From positions 29,831,934 through 29,895,933 of the forward strand of contig NC_053121.1 of assembly GCF_010015445.1 (NCBI RefSeq): 64,000 nt of DNA. Reading direction: 5' to 3'. Position numbers and translations under genes: made by a program. Origin of the DNA: Perca fluviatilis (lineage: Eukaryota > Chordata > Actinopteri > Perciformes > Percidae). A model generated the notes under the pieces. That model did no database searches. It was given only the letters and a program-made list of their open reading frames with translations, and had not been told where the DNA came from. Of the stretch, positions 24,501-49,655 are shown in pieces (the stretch's first letter is position 1; every line of letters begins with the position of its first letter).

Positions 24501-26991
24501 CCCGTCCCCTCCCCCTCCCTTCCGCGCACTAACCCCCCAACCCCCAAAATCCTTCTTGTCGGTTATTGGCTGGAACACTGTTTGTTATGTTTCGTGGTGC
24601 TGGTTGGCGCAGTTTGTTTTTGTTGCCGTTTGTGGAGCCTGGGCTGTCTACAGAGACAGCGTTTTTTTTTTCTTTTACAGTGTGTTCAGGGGACAGGCAG
24701 CTAGCGACTAGTGAGGAGATGTTTGCTGTATGTGACAAAAATGTTGTAGCCTAAAAAATGCTTATAATAATTTATTATAAATGGCCAGATGTTGACTGTT
24801 TACATGTCATGTTTTGCAGACATTTAGCCACGTGCCTATTGTAATGTACAACCTGTGCAACAGCAGACTTGCAAGCAACCAATAATGGCCAAGAGGAAGC
24901 TTTTGCTTGTCATGCCCCTATTAAATGTTATAACCCGTAAAAGATAGTAAAGTCTTCTCATCACATATTGAAGCCTTTACTTGACTAGGAATGCCAACAT
25001 TTAGTGTTGAGAACTAATGGAGGTGGAGATGGACACATTCAATTAAACATCTGTGTTGGAAGGTACCAATTAGGTAATTACATGTATCCCAGATAACTGG
25101 TTACTTACTTTCATCCAAACCTCTGTTACTTTAACCTCTAAACCAGGAGTCTACAAAGGCATTGATGCAAATGTAATTGCAAGAGGGACAGTTCCAACAG
25201 ACCCCAGTGTGTACAGATGAGTGGATGCATGTAACTCTAACAGGGGATTGTGTTTTCTTCACCTGTGAAATGAGGCTCTTCAGAGCCAAGAGGCGGCCCT
25301 GACTCGCAGCATCGTGGAGGGGTGAGCGGTCCGCCCAGGACCCTGCAGTGAGAATAAGAATTCAGTGCTTTCTTCCATTTACATTTATTATTATTAGGCT
25401 GATACTTTTATACAGAGCCGTTTACAGTATTTGTAGCGGAACAATCCTCAAATCCTATAGATACTAATGACACAAGAAGATAGTAGTCAGAACTTCTACA
25501 GTACACTGCACACACAAATATTCTGTCTTCTCTGGAGTAATAATGACAGCGAAGTACTGGTACATACAGTATGTTTGACTTTGAAACCGGCAGATTTGGT
25601 TGTAAAATACTCTGTTAAATAAATATAGTAGAAGAAAGAAATTAAGCATTATGTACCAGTGTGGTTTTATTTCTTTATGAAATTATTTTGCTTCAGTGCT
25701 TCAAAAGTTCTTATGTAGTAAACTAAGCACATTAACGCTCCTTTCTCATGAGACATTAATATAAACTTGAGAAATTGGCTGTGGACTTTTGATGTAATTT
25801 TGGCAAAAAGATTTCATTAAGCACACCTGAGTCAATCTCCAGAATAACAGCCGGTGCATTCCACTCGTTATCATCATTCTCACCTTCCTCCATTTTAATC
25901 CTAATTTATAGATAATATTCAATCTAATGCTTTCTATTAAATTCAAGCTCTTTTTATTCAAGTATTCAAGTATTCCTTGACTGACATAAATTTGAAATAC
26001 GGGTATAAGAGACCCAGCTACAGACATCAAACAGATTTGGAATACTGTATCTACAGGACCGTGACTAATACCTTAATCTTAGCTAATTAGTATTCTATGA
26101 AGTGGGTCCATTTTAAATTAAACATCCCCTTGAATGATAGATACAGATTATGTTGTCGCTGTGTCCCTCTTCCCCCAGAATGTGCCTTCGAACAGCCCAT
26201 CCCTGAGAATATGGAGCGTTGTTTTGGTTGCTGTCTGAGTGTGAAAAGGTTGCACTGCATAGCTGGGAATGGAAACTAGGGCAGGATGGGGGTGGGGGGA
26301 TTGGTATCATGACTGTGTTCTATTAATACATTAGAGAAAAAGACCTGGCCAGCCTACAGTGCCTTCATTTAATATTGAATGTACAGTTCAGGATTTATAA
26401 GTAGCTATTGAGCAGATGAAAGAAAAGTAGACTATCATTCATATCTACAGTTTGTATTAATGTGAATACAATGAATGGCTCTTACACTTACTGGATTAGC
26501 AATGCAGCATTTATGGCTCATTTTTAAATATGGAAATTGTGAGTGTGAGCGGGGAGTACTACAACTTGATTTTAAAGTAAAATGATATTCTACCTACAAC
26601 CTTATATTCCTGAGGTCAAACATGTTGCTTGGTGTATAGTATAAACAAAGTTGTATAGTTATTACATTTTATATCAATTGTGCCTTTAGCACACTAATAC
26701 ACATGCTAAGAATTATGCAGTTAGTGGAACAAAGAAACCACCTTAAACAACCCTTTTAAGGCTTTTTGTGTTTTTCTCAGAGTACTCACTGTGTTGACCA
26801 TATTCATAGAACTCTGCTGATATCCTGGCAGCCTCTTTACGGTTTCCACGGATAATGTAGAAGTATGTCAGCAAGTTAAGAGAAATCTTAATAAGGAGCT
26901 TAAAGCAGAACAGTGCCAAGATGCTGAGGTAAACATTGGACAACCGGGCCGCAAAGGACTTGTTGGTGAGTTCCTCTGTTGGGTCTGACAT
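21503..26991 (-). CDS. asb5: asb5, ankyrin repeat and SOCS box protein 5, complete
   Basis: Seven coding exons join in phase: 26991-26790, 25342-25263, 23780-23673, 23436-23286, 22850-22716, 22069-21878 and 21630-21503, giving 331 aa (human ASB5 329 aa). Residues 1-67 hold a hydrophobic stretch (about 20-47) typical of ASB5/ASB11. Six ankyrin repeats are visible through S/TPLH-type motifs near residues 74, 107, 140, 172, 204 and 237, spaced about 33 aa apart. The C-terminus (about 290-331) is a SOCS box: a BC-box (LSQLCRQCIR) for elongin B/C, then an LPLP Cul5 box. The family acts as the substrate receptor of Cullin-5 ubiquitin ligases; ASB5 is muscle-expressed. The ATG at 26991 has A at -3. 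Intron 1 is the longest (1.4 kb). No break or missing motif is seen. The asb5a/asb5b choice cannot be made from this window. Confidence 0.96.
24401..24745. repeat. probable dispersed repeat in asb5 intron 2
   Basis: A block unlike its AT-rich surroundings: it opens TTAAAGGTGCTCTGAGCGAT, holds C-rich pyrimidine tracts and ends near the TAATTTATTATAA stretch. The opening resembles TTAA-type MITEs common in percomorphs. No inverted end was found, so the class is unsure. Confidence 0.4.
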
Positions 26992-27169
26992 TTCCCCCTG
27001 ACACGTTACAGAGGGGCTTTGGTTATGATGGACGCAGGATCAGATGACACTCCAAAAAACACGAGTAACCTACTTTTCTCCCAGTGTACTGACTGGTTGG
27101 CTGGTCCAGGCTGGAAAAAAAATGCCCTGCAGCTGCTACTGTGCCTGAGAGCACCTACTGCTGTGTGTG

Positions 27170-27171
<2 letters not shown>

Positions 27172-27234
<63 letters not shown>
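27172..27234. repeat. (GT)n microsatellite upstream of asb5
   Basis: About 60 bp of GT dinucleotides about 180-240 bp upstream of the asb5 ATG, between the divergent asb5 and ctso genes. Confidence 0.97.
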
Positions 27235-27236
<2 letters not shown>

Positions 27237-27427
27237 GTGTAAGTTATACACATTTAGTTTTACACACAGTGTTACCTGTTGCAGTTGCATATGTGACATC
27301 AGTGGCTTTTTAGCATACATTTTAAATAATGGTAGCATTTATTCTGGATAAATGGGATTACATAATGAATATTTGCATTAATTTCAAATCACGGTAGTGT
27401 TTAATTCAGGATAGATTTTTTTTTTAA

Positions 27428-27487
27428 ATCCATCCATCCATCCATCTTCGTCGGCTACCCGCGATCAGGTCGCGGGGGCAGCAGCTA
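27428..27487. repeat. RTE-like LINE end with ATCC repeats
   Basis: A (CCAT)n run is followed by CTTCGTCGGCTACCCGCGAT and GGTCGCGGGGGCAGCAGCTA. This is the well-known extreme end of an abundant fish LINE, here only about 60 bp long. Confidence 0.6.
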
Positions 27488-27969
27488 AATTAAAAATGTA
27501 ATTTGTGCATACTAATTCTGGATGAATTAGAATGACTTTTTAATGAATATTTGCAATAATTTCAAATCAATCAGTTTTGCATACATTTTAACTTATTATA
27601 TTAGCATATGTATTCTATATGAATTAGATGTAAAACATATAAACAAACTAAACATGTAAATTCCGAATTTATATTTAGGATATAATTTACGTCATTATGA
27701 AAATTATAAATATGGCTCTAGTCAAAAGTAAATGCATTGGCATTTTTCTTTTTAATGTTGGGTAACTAATTGACAGATCGCTTTTTTAAATAACATAAAA
27801 AGGGTATTTAATTGCCTCCTACTTTACTTTCTGTTTCCAAGGAAGCGCCTCTTGATCGCTACGCATGCGCTATAGATTATACCTCACCTTTTTCCGCCAA
27901 CAACACTTTTGTATTTGCTTCCCTTTTTAGTCAATGGCTGATTGTTTTTGACCGACATTTCCTCGTCAA

Positions 27970-34721
<6,752 letters not shown>

Positions 34722-34830
34722 CACCACTGCCAAAATGTGTGTGTGTGTTCACCACTGCCAAAATGAAATGTGTCATTTTAAATGTTTTTTTTTTTGTTTT
34801 ATTATTATTGAAATGTCACAAAGTTACATC

Positions 34831-34846
34831 AATAAAACAAAATAAA
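34831..34846 (+). terminator. ctso: polyadenylation signals of ctso
   Basis: Two AATAAA hexamers, at 34831 and 34841, lie about 275 bp past the stop codon in the sense direction, predicting a 3' UTR of roughly 300 nt that carries the whole GT repeat. Confidence 0.65.
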
Positions 34847-35048
34847 TCACTTTATATGCTGATAAGTGCTGGATCATACCTGAGTGATCGACACGACACT
34901 GCAGAACTATATGATAGGTATAAATGCACTGTACAAAAAAATGTTGTTATAATTATTAAATACATAAGATAGATAAATGTTTTGGCTGATATGGTTCATA
35001 CATTTATCTATACAAGGATCAATCACTGCATAAATACACAACAATTTA

Positions 35049-35324
35049 CACTGCCGGTCAAAAGTTTGGGGTCACTTAGAAATTCCCGTTCCACTCCATT
35101 ACAGACAGAATACCAGCTGAGATCAGTTACATTGGTTTTTTTTTTAACCAGGGCAGCAGTTTTCAGATTACATTATGTGCTTACATAATTGCAAAAGCAA
35201 ATCATGTAATCTGAAAACTGCTGCCCTGGTTAAAAAAATCAATGCAACTAATCTCAGCTGGTATTCTGTCTATAATGGAGTGGAATGGAAATTTCTAAGT
35301 GACCCCAAACATTTAACCGGTATG
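35049..35324. mobile_element. palindromic MITE between ctso and tdo2
   Basis: The left arm CACTGCCGGTCAAAAGTTTG and following bases are repeated in inverted orientation on the right (ending CCGGTATG), with TA on both sides. The arms span about 130 bp each around a short AT-rich centre, so the RNA would fold into a long hairpin. TA flanks suggest the Tc1/mariner superfamily. No coding sequence is present. Confidence 0.8.
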
Positions 35325-36254
35325 TACAATTAATGTTATACCATATAGCATACTATACAAAACATTACACAACTACATTATTAACATTATTTACAAATGC
35401 ATTATGCTGTGCAAATTGTTCTATTGTAGATGTTGACATTGTTTATACAGAGGTTTATTATAATTGTATGTACACACATCCCAATAGTCTAAAATGGCTC
35501 CCTCTCTGACACATTTCCCATGCTGACATGAAAAATAATGTGTTTGTAAAAACCCATCATAGCCATCGGTTTGATCACTGCGCTCATTGATCCACTTGCT
35601 TTCAGGTCAGTCACAGGGAATTTACATAATTGTACTGAAAAAAAAACATCAAAGCAAATTTTATCAAGTAGCCATCTGCTATACTTTGTCACCGGTTAAG
35701 ATTAGAAATTAGAGCAAAATTGTCTAATTTGGCCATTTGAATTGTTCAGGGTCAGACACTGCGTCACAAGATTCTGGCGTATAAACCTTGGTGCTGCAGT
35801 CTGATGTAACTAATAAGCTAAATTCTGTTACTGTTCTTTGTTAACATAAGTGTAGGATATTTGGCATGCTTTTAGTGTCACAATGAGATGAAAAAAAAAT
35901 TATATATATATATTTTACATTAAAAAATACAATCCAAATACTAAAATTATTTAAATCCCAACCAATAATACTATCATGGTATCAAGTGTCTCTCCCTAAT
36001 GGATATTTTGGTGGTTTAGATTGTCACCTATGTTAAATGACCCCTCCCTGTGCCATGCTTCACTCTTTTTTCAACTGTAAAAAAAAACAAAACAAACAAA
36101 CAAAAATTCCATTTTCCTGTGTTTTAAGAGTTTTCTTCATCATCTTACTGTATGCACCTCTTACTAAAACCTTTCAGCTGTGCAACGGATCTACTGTTTT
36201 GAGGTCAGTTACGGTGAAAATGTAAGCCAGGACAGACGACTGGGATTGATTCCT

Positions 36255-42602
<6,348 letters not shown>

Positions 42603-42676
42603 GACTTCAGTTGTGGCACAGATGTGTTCTTCTTCCTTGACAACATTAACTAAAATTGTCTTCAACGCAATCCAGA

Positions 42677-42701
42677 CTTTTAAAGACTCACCCCATCCAA
42701 T
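42677..42701 (-). promoter_or_regulatory. tdo2: candidate core promoter of tdo2
   Basis: In the tdo2 direction an inverted CCAAT box (ATTGG, 42697-42701) precedes a TATA-like TTTAAAAG (42677-42684), about 75 bp before the ATG. This would place transcription start near 42650 and give a 5' UTR of about 50 nt, fitting a regulated liver gene. Confidence 0.4.
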
Positions 42702-42894
42702 CACTCTTGAGGATACAGACACCATCCGGCCCGCCTCTATTTGCCCCAGGGAGCTGTTATTTACCATTTATGTGTTTACCTTGAACCAGGACATCCTTCT
42801 GGACTTTGTTTGACTTGCTAAAAGAACATCACAAAAACCCTTTTTCAAATAATAAAATGAAAAACAGCAGATACTAAATACATATTACATAATA

Positions 42895-43290
42895 CGCTAC
42901 GCAACATTATTTTTCTGTCCCTGCTGTATCTTTCGCTACAGCTAAGAAAGCCTTTAGGTTAAAAGCCCCCTCAGATTGGAGTAATCTACATGTAAACATT
43001 CGATCCAGTCTATCTCTCCACTCCTTTAAAAATGCCCTGTTTTCCTATTACAGTACCAATTGTACCTGTCCATAATCCTCAACAACACCATGATAAACCC
43101 TCTTCTAATATTATTATTAATATCCAGTTTCATTCTTGCTCTGCCTCAAGCTTGATTATGACTGACTGATTATGATGTTCATTTTTTTTGGTCTGTTTTT
43201 GTTTTGTTAACTGTTGTGTCTAATTATGATTGTACTGTATATTTATTTATTTATTTATTTATCGTTAAGGACTGCCCGAAACTGCCTTCG
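42895..43290 (+). mobile_element. LINE 3' fragment upstream of tdo2
   Basis: A plus-strand frame reads AKKAFRLKAPSDWSNL and then HSFKNALFSYY before a stop (about 42940-43080), the shape of a non-LTR reverse-transcriptase C-terminus. It is followed by a T-rich tail with (TTTA)n. It lies about 300 bp upstream of the tdo2 start, in opposite orientation. Confidence 0.6.
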
Positions 43291-43810
43291 AGCTTCTCCT
43301 GTACTGTACGGTAATTCCTCTACTATGCGAAAGAAAGTCGCGTGATTATGACACAATCGTTAGCCTATTTTTACAAAAACGTCTGCTACGGAGCCATAAG
43401 ATGAGGTACAAGGTAATGGAGCCTTTTATACATTGTCGTGTTTCTTTAGAAATAAACAACGGACAAATAGAGTCTTTAAACGCTTCAGATGTAAAGTTAT
43501 TCGCTGTCAAAGTGACGTCAAAATGAATGGCAGTCAATGGGATGCTAACGGCAGGTGATGGCTTGTTAGCCTAAGAGACTCCCTACAGGAGGTACGCTTT
43601 CCGGATGCTCGCTTTCCCCCTTGGGTCCGACCATAGAAAGTCAAATGAATGGTTTCCTCCCTCTAGTTACTGCTGTGTCAGTGTTAAACAGCCGTTGCTT
43701 TGCTCTCGCACGGAGATGTAAACGCTTATCTTGTTTAAAGGGCTCTTAGACCCAAGTGGTCCGGTCTACCAGGTTTTGCAAGATTCGTATGCACTTCTTG
43801 GTGTGTAGAA

Positions 43811-43811
<1 letters not shown>

Positions 43812-43846
<35 letters not shown>
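43812..43846. repeat. (GT)n microsatellite
   Basis: About 35 bp of GT dinucleotides in the tdo2-tenm3 spacer. Confidence 0.97.
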
Positions 43847-43849
<3 letters not shown>

Positions 43850-44114
43850 TGTGTGAAATAGAGTGACACAGACTTCCCACGGAGACCAGTGAAGTGAATT
43901 AGAAGCACTTTTCCGTTTCAGTTTGACTGTGTTGGCATTTAAGACATTACCGCCACCTTCTGCTCCCGAGTGCCACCTACACTTGCTGACGCCCTTTGAT
44001 TCAAACATACAATTTCCGGTAGTGACCAAACTTTATTCGATCATTTAAAATGTTCAATTCAATCAATTTCAATCAACGCAAAATGAATCCATACAGTTAA
44101 CATTCTTCAAAAAC

Positions 44115-44280
44115 ATCAGATAGCTCAGTTGGTAGAGCGGGCGCCCATCTATAGAGGTTTACTCCTTGACGCAGCGGGCCCGGGTTTGGGTCCCTTTGCT
44201 GCACGTCATTCCCCCCCGCTCTCTTTCATGTCTTCAGCTGTCCTGTCAAAAATAAAGGCTGAAAATGCCCCAAAAAATAA
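44115..44280 (+). mobile_element. tRNA-derived SINE, copy 3, with 11-bp target duplication
   Basis: This is the same family as 2842-3024, in plus orientation. The A box is TAGCTCAGTTGGTAGAGCGG, the B-box-like part GGGTTTGGGTCCC, and the end AATAAAGGCTGAAAATGCCC. TCTTCAAAAAC stands on both sides (44104-44114 and 44281-44291), a perfect 11-bp target-site duplication that fixes the insertion boundaries. Confidence 0.9.
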
Positions 44281-45234
44281 TCTTCAAAAACCAACTGAAG
44301 TGTACATGATTGAACCATGTTCTTGAAAGGAATATAAATGAATTGCGTAGCATTTTCTTAATTCATTTTTGTAAATTCAAAGACCTGCTATTTCCCATTT
44401 TTTTCAGTGTGTTATTATTGCTTGTGACCTTTATACTGAGAACAAATCGTGTATTCAGGAAACTTCTCTGCACATTGCTGTCTCGGTCACAGTTTATCTT
44501 CACTGTTTACTCTCCAGGGTTTGCTGTTTATATCTGTGTGTATCTCTTACAAATGGTGAAGTTAGTTATGTAAGCCTCAGACTTGGAGGTACGTGCATTT
44601 ATTTGCATCACGGGTTTGATGTCCTGGATGGCAAACCTGATATGCACGTCACTTCTATCTCTTTTTTTTATTTTGCCATGAACGTTTCTAAACAATACAT
44701 GTAATAAAAAAAAAGAAGGAATAATCTGTGAAAAATCTATCTAAAGATGGGTAGAGCGGATTTTGAACCACAACCAACCCAGAGTTTTTTTTCATTTGAC
44801 CAGTAATAAAAACATCCTTAATTTATTTATACTGGCGCTCAAAAAAGAAAATGTTAAATTTACTTTTTATTTTATTAATGTCTTTGACAGGGAATATGCA
44901 TGTGGGCATTGTTACATTTGAAATGCAACTGATGCAGTGTATAGGTCTTCTAATTCTAATTTACAGACCTTTAATCTTGATAAGCTATGTTAATGATTAA
45001 TAAGTTGATATTATTTGAATTTCTAACCATGAACTCCTCTTTACCACTATAAAAGCATACAATAAATCTCTGAGAATCATTGATACCCCTCTGTAGGTCA
45101 TTGGACTCATCTGTAAATATTTGCAAATGGTTAATATTTTATTTTTTCTTGGTGAACATCATCGTAGATGGGTGGTTCTAAGGCCAGAGAGAGTGCTTGG
45201 ACAGTACATAATGTTAAAGAACGTACACTGAGCT

Positions 45235-45495
45235 TGTAAAGCCATTCATGGTCAGGCTCCCCAGTATATTTCAGAACTCCTCAGCCCCTTCTCCAATTCC
45301 AGGCATCTTAGATCCTCGAATCAATTGTTTTTAACTATTCCTCGATCGAGGTTAGTGGGTAAAGGAGATCGTGCCTTTTCTGTGGCAGCTCCAACGCTTT
45401 GGAATAATCTTCCACTTTGTCTCAGATGTTCCCCCTCCATTGATAGTTTTAAAACACATCTCAAGACAATGGCCTTTGGTTGCTCTTTTTTTTAA
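45235..45495 (+). mobile_element. LINE reverse-transcriptase C-terminal fragment
   Basis: An uninterrupted 86-codon plus-strand frame contains KAIHGQAPQYISELL, RHLRSSNQLFLTIPRSRL and GDRAFSVAAPTLWNNLP, then stops. It matches the end of the same LINE type as 41165-41820 but in opposite orientation and with different sequence. No promoter or start is present. Confidence 0.8.
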
Positions 45496-48400
45496 GCATT
45501 TTAATAATTATTTATTTTTATTCAATTATTTTAAAATTCTTTTATCATTACATGTTGTACTGTACTGTTGTATTGCTATTTTATCAGTGTAAGAATTAGA
45601 AACCTCAATCTACTCTCTCTAAATCTCTATAAGATCATTAGCGCCCTTATTTATTTTTTACCCACACTCTTTGTAGACTTCTCAGTAAAGTCCCAACAGC
45701 TTTTGCAACTGTCCTCAGAAGATCAGAGGGATGATAACAAGCAGCTATTTCTGAATTGGGACACGGTACAAGCCCAGCAATATGAAGCTGCAGTCTGAAC
45801 AAGAAAAGCAAAAGCAGCCCCAGAATGCTTTGTTCTTGTTCCCTTTTAGCTGGGATGAATGGAATGCAAGTGAGAGAGGGAGAACAGAGGATGAGGTGCT
45901 TGAGACGAGATGAGACCATCAGTATAAATCTTCGCAGCTTTAACAGACCTGTCTATCCCACCCACTTGAATACATTCATATCTAGATGTAAAATCCCAAT
46001 CACTAAAAAAAAAAAAGGGGGGGTTTTTGAAAGTTGCACTGTTTTCCTCTCTATGTGCCCTTTGTACTTGAACTCTGCAGTTGTGCTGTAGTTGTGTTTG
46101 CCCAATGTCAGCCCTGCCGTCGGCAACCTTCATCTCCACACTGTTTTGAGATTTTTTGTACTCTCAAACCATCATTATAGAAGCTTCAACACATAATCTA
46201 TGCATTTATCACTAAAGTGTAACAATGTAGAAAAAAAGAACAAAAGAATCAGACAAAATGAATTAAATATATTGGCATATAGTAAGATCTGCATGTTACT
46301 CTTTCTGCCGTAATTCTAGCCACCCTATTGGCAATAAATATTGGAGGAAATGATTACTCTAATTCACTGTTTTCTCATAATTATTATGATCTAAAAGAAC
46401 TTTAATTAACCCAATGTTCTAGCAATAATTTCAATTAGATGTTGAGATAAAAATGTTTAAAGGTTCTGAGGATAAAATATGATTGTCAGGTATCAGATAT
46501 AATGAAAGATAAAAAGAAATAACACTATCACTATTTCTGGTTGTACATTATGTTTACACTAAGAGGCAAGGTAATTAAAGTTACAATTACATGGCTCTTA
46601 CATTATTTTAACACATAACGTAACCTTTACAGCTTTCATTATTTTTAGCAGGTTGCACTCGGAATTATAATGGAAGTAAAATTACAATAAAGTGAAACAA
46701 AAATGAATTGAATGGATAAACGGCAATCAGCCAGAGATGTTATAGTTGGTCTGAACTATATTGTAGATTAAACATTTTTCTACATTATGGGAATATTATA
46801 GAAACATTACAGTGACTTGTGCAACAGTGAACAAACTACCAACATTATTATGTAAAAATATTACATAGTTCTGTGTTTGTTCACAGCAACTTCATATAAT
46901 TATGTTATAAGTGAGTGGCAACGTAAGTGGCAGGGATTGCTGTTTGTAGATGATTACCGTATCAGAATGCATTTTTGTATCTGACGATCATCTAATAACA
47001 GTTTAGGTTATGTCAAGATCAGAAGGTGGTGTCCACAAGAAAACAGAGATTATGTCGAAGGTCAGAGCGAAGTTTATGTCCAGATCAGATAAAATGATGA
47101 TTCTGTGACCCTAAGAAAGACTGTGGTCCTTTCTGGACATCTGTAGTTCAAACATAGCCGTAGTTTGTTTCTGACTTTTGGCGCATGCATGTGTAGAAAT
47201 CTCCAGATGCAAGACACAGTGTTATTTTTTTCCTTTCCAGTAAATTGGTTTGTGTAATAGGCAGAATGTAACATAATTAGAAGGTCATGAGTGCAGGTGC
47301 TCTATTCATTGTAGTAGTTTTCTATTTTGTCAATACTGTGTCAATTCCACATTTAAAATGTGTGATGCCCTTGGAGATGCAATCAGCTACACACTTTTAT
47401 TTTATTTACTAGAAACTCATTAGAGAGCTCAATCTGTTGACCATTTCATGTGTTCATTATTATATAATCAGCTCAGTTGATGCACTTGACTGCACATTTT
47501 TAATGTCACATCAATGGTCGCTGAATTACTACTGTAAACTCAACTTCACTTTGAACAACTGTAGCTTTCCTTACACTCAGCTCAACATCATGTGATTGTA
47601 ATTGATTGGAGTAGCTTTTCAAAAATTTAGAACAAGTCCAAAATGAACTGTATGACGTCAAAGTCAAGCATCATATATGATGTGTAACGTCAGTGTTGTG
47701 GTGTTTGATTGTGACTCCAAGTTGGGACATGTGGACTTCAAAATCATTTGTTTGGCTGTGTGATTCCATATGGCTACGTTTGTGTTACGTTTGCATAAAA
47801 TGAGGCTCAATTGAATTATGAAACATTCTTCATTTTTTTTCCATCACTCTGATCTGGTTATTGCGTGATGCTTTCAGGTCTTTGATGTTCTTGCAAAGTC
47901 GTGCCATCTCTTTTATACCAGCCTTTGAAGTCGGTCTAGTTGCACTGCCGCAATGTTTCTTTGGCAGTGCCTACTGTGGACACAGTGTGATACTGCAGCA
48001 GTACTGCGGTTCATCTTACTTATTAGCGATTTATCTATTCTATTTGATGTCTCTTTAAATTAACCTGGAGTATCCAGAAGTGATTTTTAGTCTCCCCCCC
48101 ACCACCCCAATACCTGGCACGCTAAAATAAAATTTAAATGAATTATTTTAAATTTGAGCTCAAGGCAGCACTATTTTCTGACCTCTCTGAAAGTACAGTG
48201 ATGGCTGCTGTTATTATAAGTATGCAGCTGCATGGTGTGTACATTAAACAGTCAGCTGAAGTACTGGATGACTTTCTGAACTATGCTATATGTACCACTA
48301 GGGAGCATCAGAGGACTTTTAAGAGAATGAAAGATGTGAATGCTTGGCTGAGTTTTTACTTGAAGATTTTTCAGCAGGGCTTTGGTGGGGTTTGAAACTC

Positions 48401-49649
48401 ACTAAATTGAATATATCAAAACAAATGGGGGTTTGTATAAGTTCACTGTAATTTTAGTGTGAAGGAACAATAGACAGTAACTCAGAGGGAATGTATTTCC
48501 GATTTTGAGCTTAGCAGCTTTCAAAGAGATGTAGCTTTGTTGAGCTCTGTATGCCATAAAACATTGTTACATTTCTGAAACTATGTTAAGAATCTGGGGG
48601 ATGTAGGAGCAGCAGGGAGGTCAAAAACAAAAGCATAAAACAAGCTTTGAGCAAAGAATATTATGCACCCATGGTTTGAAATGCTGTTTGAAGTTTACCA
48701 TGAAAAAGAAATCCCTTTGTTTTCAGAATTATGAATTCCATCATCAGAACTCCTGTTTTGATGAATAACTTAAGAGTGTGGGAAAGCTGATCACACCCCA
48801 AATGAAGTTTTTAAAATTTAAAGGTTCACACATATACTTACACCTAAAATCCTTTTGGTCTTTGATGCTGACAGAGTAGACTGTTTAAGGCAACTTTCTA
48901 TTTCAAGTAAGTTGCATTTAAAATCTCTTCAGCTACAATATACACACTTCAGTTCAGAGCAGCTTTGACCAGCTGACTTCAAATTAACGCATTTGGCTTC
49001 TTTGACTTTGTAGCTCAGAAGAAGCATTTGTTATTATTTTGTATTACTAATTAATGTAATTTCGATATTGTTTTTGGAATACTGAGGCCATGCATACATA
49101 ACTATTTGGAAAGTGTTTAAGCATTGTTGATATCCAAATTAGTGTCTAAGTAACCCGCCAGCTAATACCACATTTTATCACATCTCATATTGTACAACTG
49201 AACAGTTGATTAGTGCAATAACAAAAAGGCAATTCTTAAAAAAACAACACACCAAAAAGAACCCCAATATCATTTTAATCCTTGAGTGCATTTAACATTC
49301 AAAAAAAGTATAACTACTGAAAACATGGAGGTGATCTATATTTGGATCCACTGTAACCTTGTTTATGTGAGATGGGTTCATGAAATATTTGTGTTGATGA
49401 AATATGCATTGGACAGGAAGCCAGGTCAAAAGGCATTATGCCCAATAAACATTACATTTAGTGGAAATAATAGCTGACGGCATGTTATAGATACATCACC
49501 ACTTGTAAATACTTGTCACTACATGCACATGTTTCTGTTAATTACTTAAACAGAGCATTGTGAAGAAGCCCCACAAAGCAATAACGTAACTTTAAAAAAA
49601 AAATAAAATGCTTGTCTGACAAATAAAAAAAAATAAAAATCAGCTGGAT

Positions 49650-49655
49650 TTTATT
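49650..49655 (-). terminator. tenm3: candidate polyadenylation signal of tenm3
   Basis: TTTATT on the plus strand (AATAAA for tenm3), about 875 bp past the stop codon. Teneurin 3' UTRs are often longer, so this may not be the main site. Confidence 0.35.

Larger units (their letters stand above)
26992..27969. promoter_or_regulatory. divergent asb5 / ctso intergenic region
   Basis: 978 bp separate the two start codons on opposite strands, so promoters and 5' UTRs of both genes must share it unless upstream untranslated exons exist. ACGCATGCGC at 27861-27870, about 100 bp before the ctso ATG, resembles an NRF1 site. The middle holds the (GT)n run and a LINE scrap. No TATA box is evident near ctso, consistent with a housekeeping lysosomal gene. 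Confidence 0.5.
42800..49600. other. tdo2-tenm3 spacer; no gene seen
   Basis: Apart from two LINE fragments, a GT repeat and a SINE, this 6.8-kb stretch shows only AT-rich sequence. Open frames here, such as 48138-48395 on the plus strand, lack recognisable similarity and splice context. An imperfect hairpin lies at about 46939-47004. Confidence 0.55.

Noticed and set aside
42603..42767. In-frame upstream extension of tdo2 by about 55 codons
   Set aside because: The family starts at MSGCP and the model from 42602 is exactly 406 aa with catalytic residues at the standard numbers; the extension has no similarity to known TDO and overlaps the likely promoter.
44115..44190. Possible tRNA gene
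   Set aside because: A and B boxes are present, but the cloverleaf is degraded and the sequence continues into a SINE body with a target duplication, with two more copies in the window.
45568..45798. Open frame after the LINE fragment
   Set aside because: No similarity and no splice context; it follows a dead LINE tail.
48138..48395. 85-codon plus-strand open frame in the tdo2-tenm3 spacer
   Set aside because: It starts with ATG but has no recognisable similarity, splice context or repeat signature; such lengths occur by chance in AT-rich sequence.
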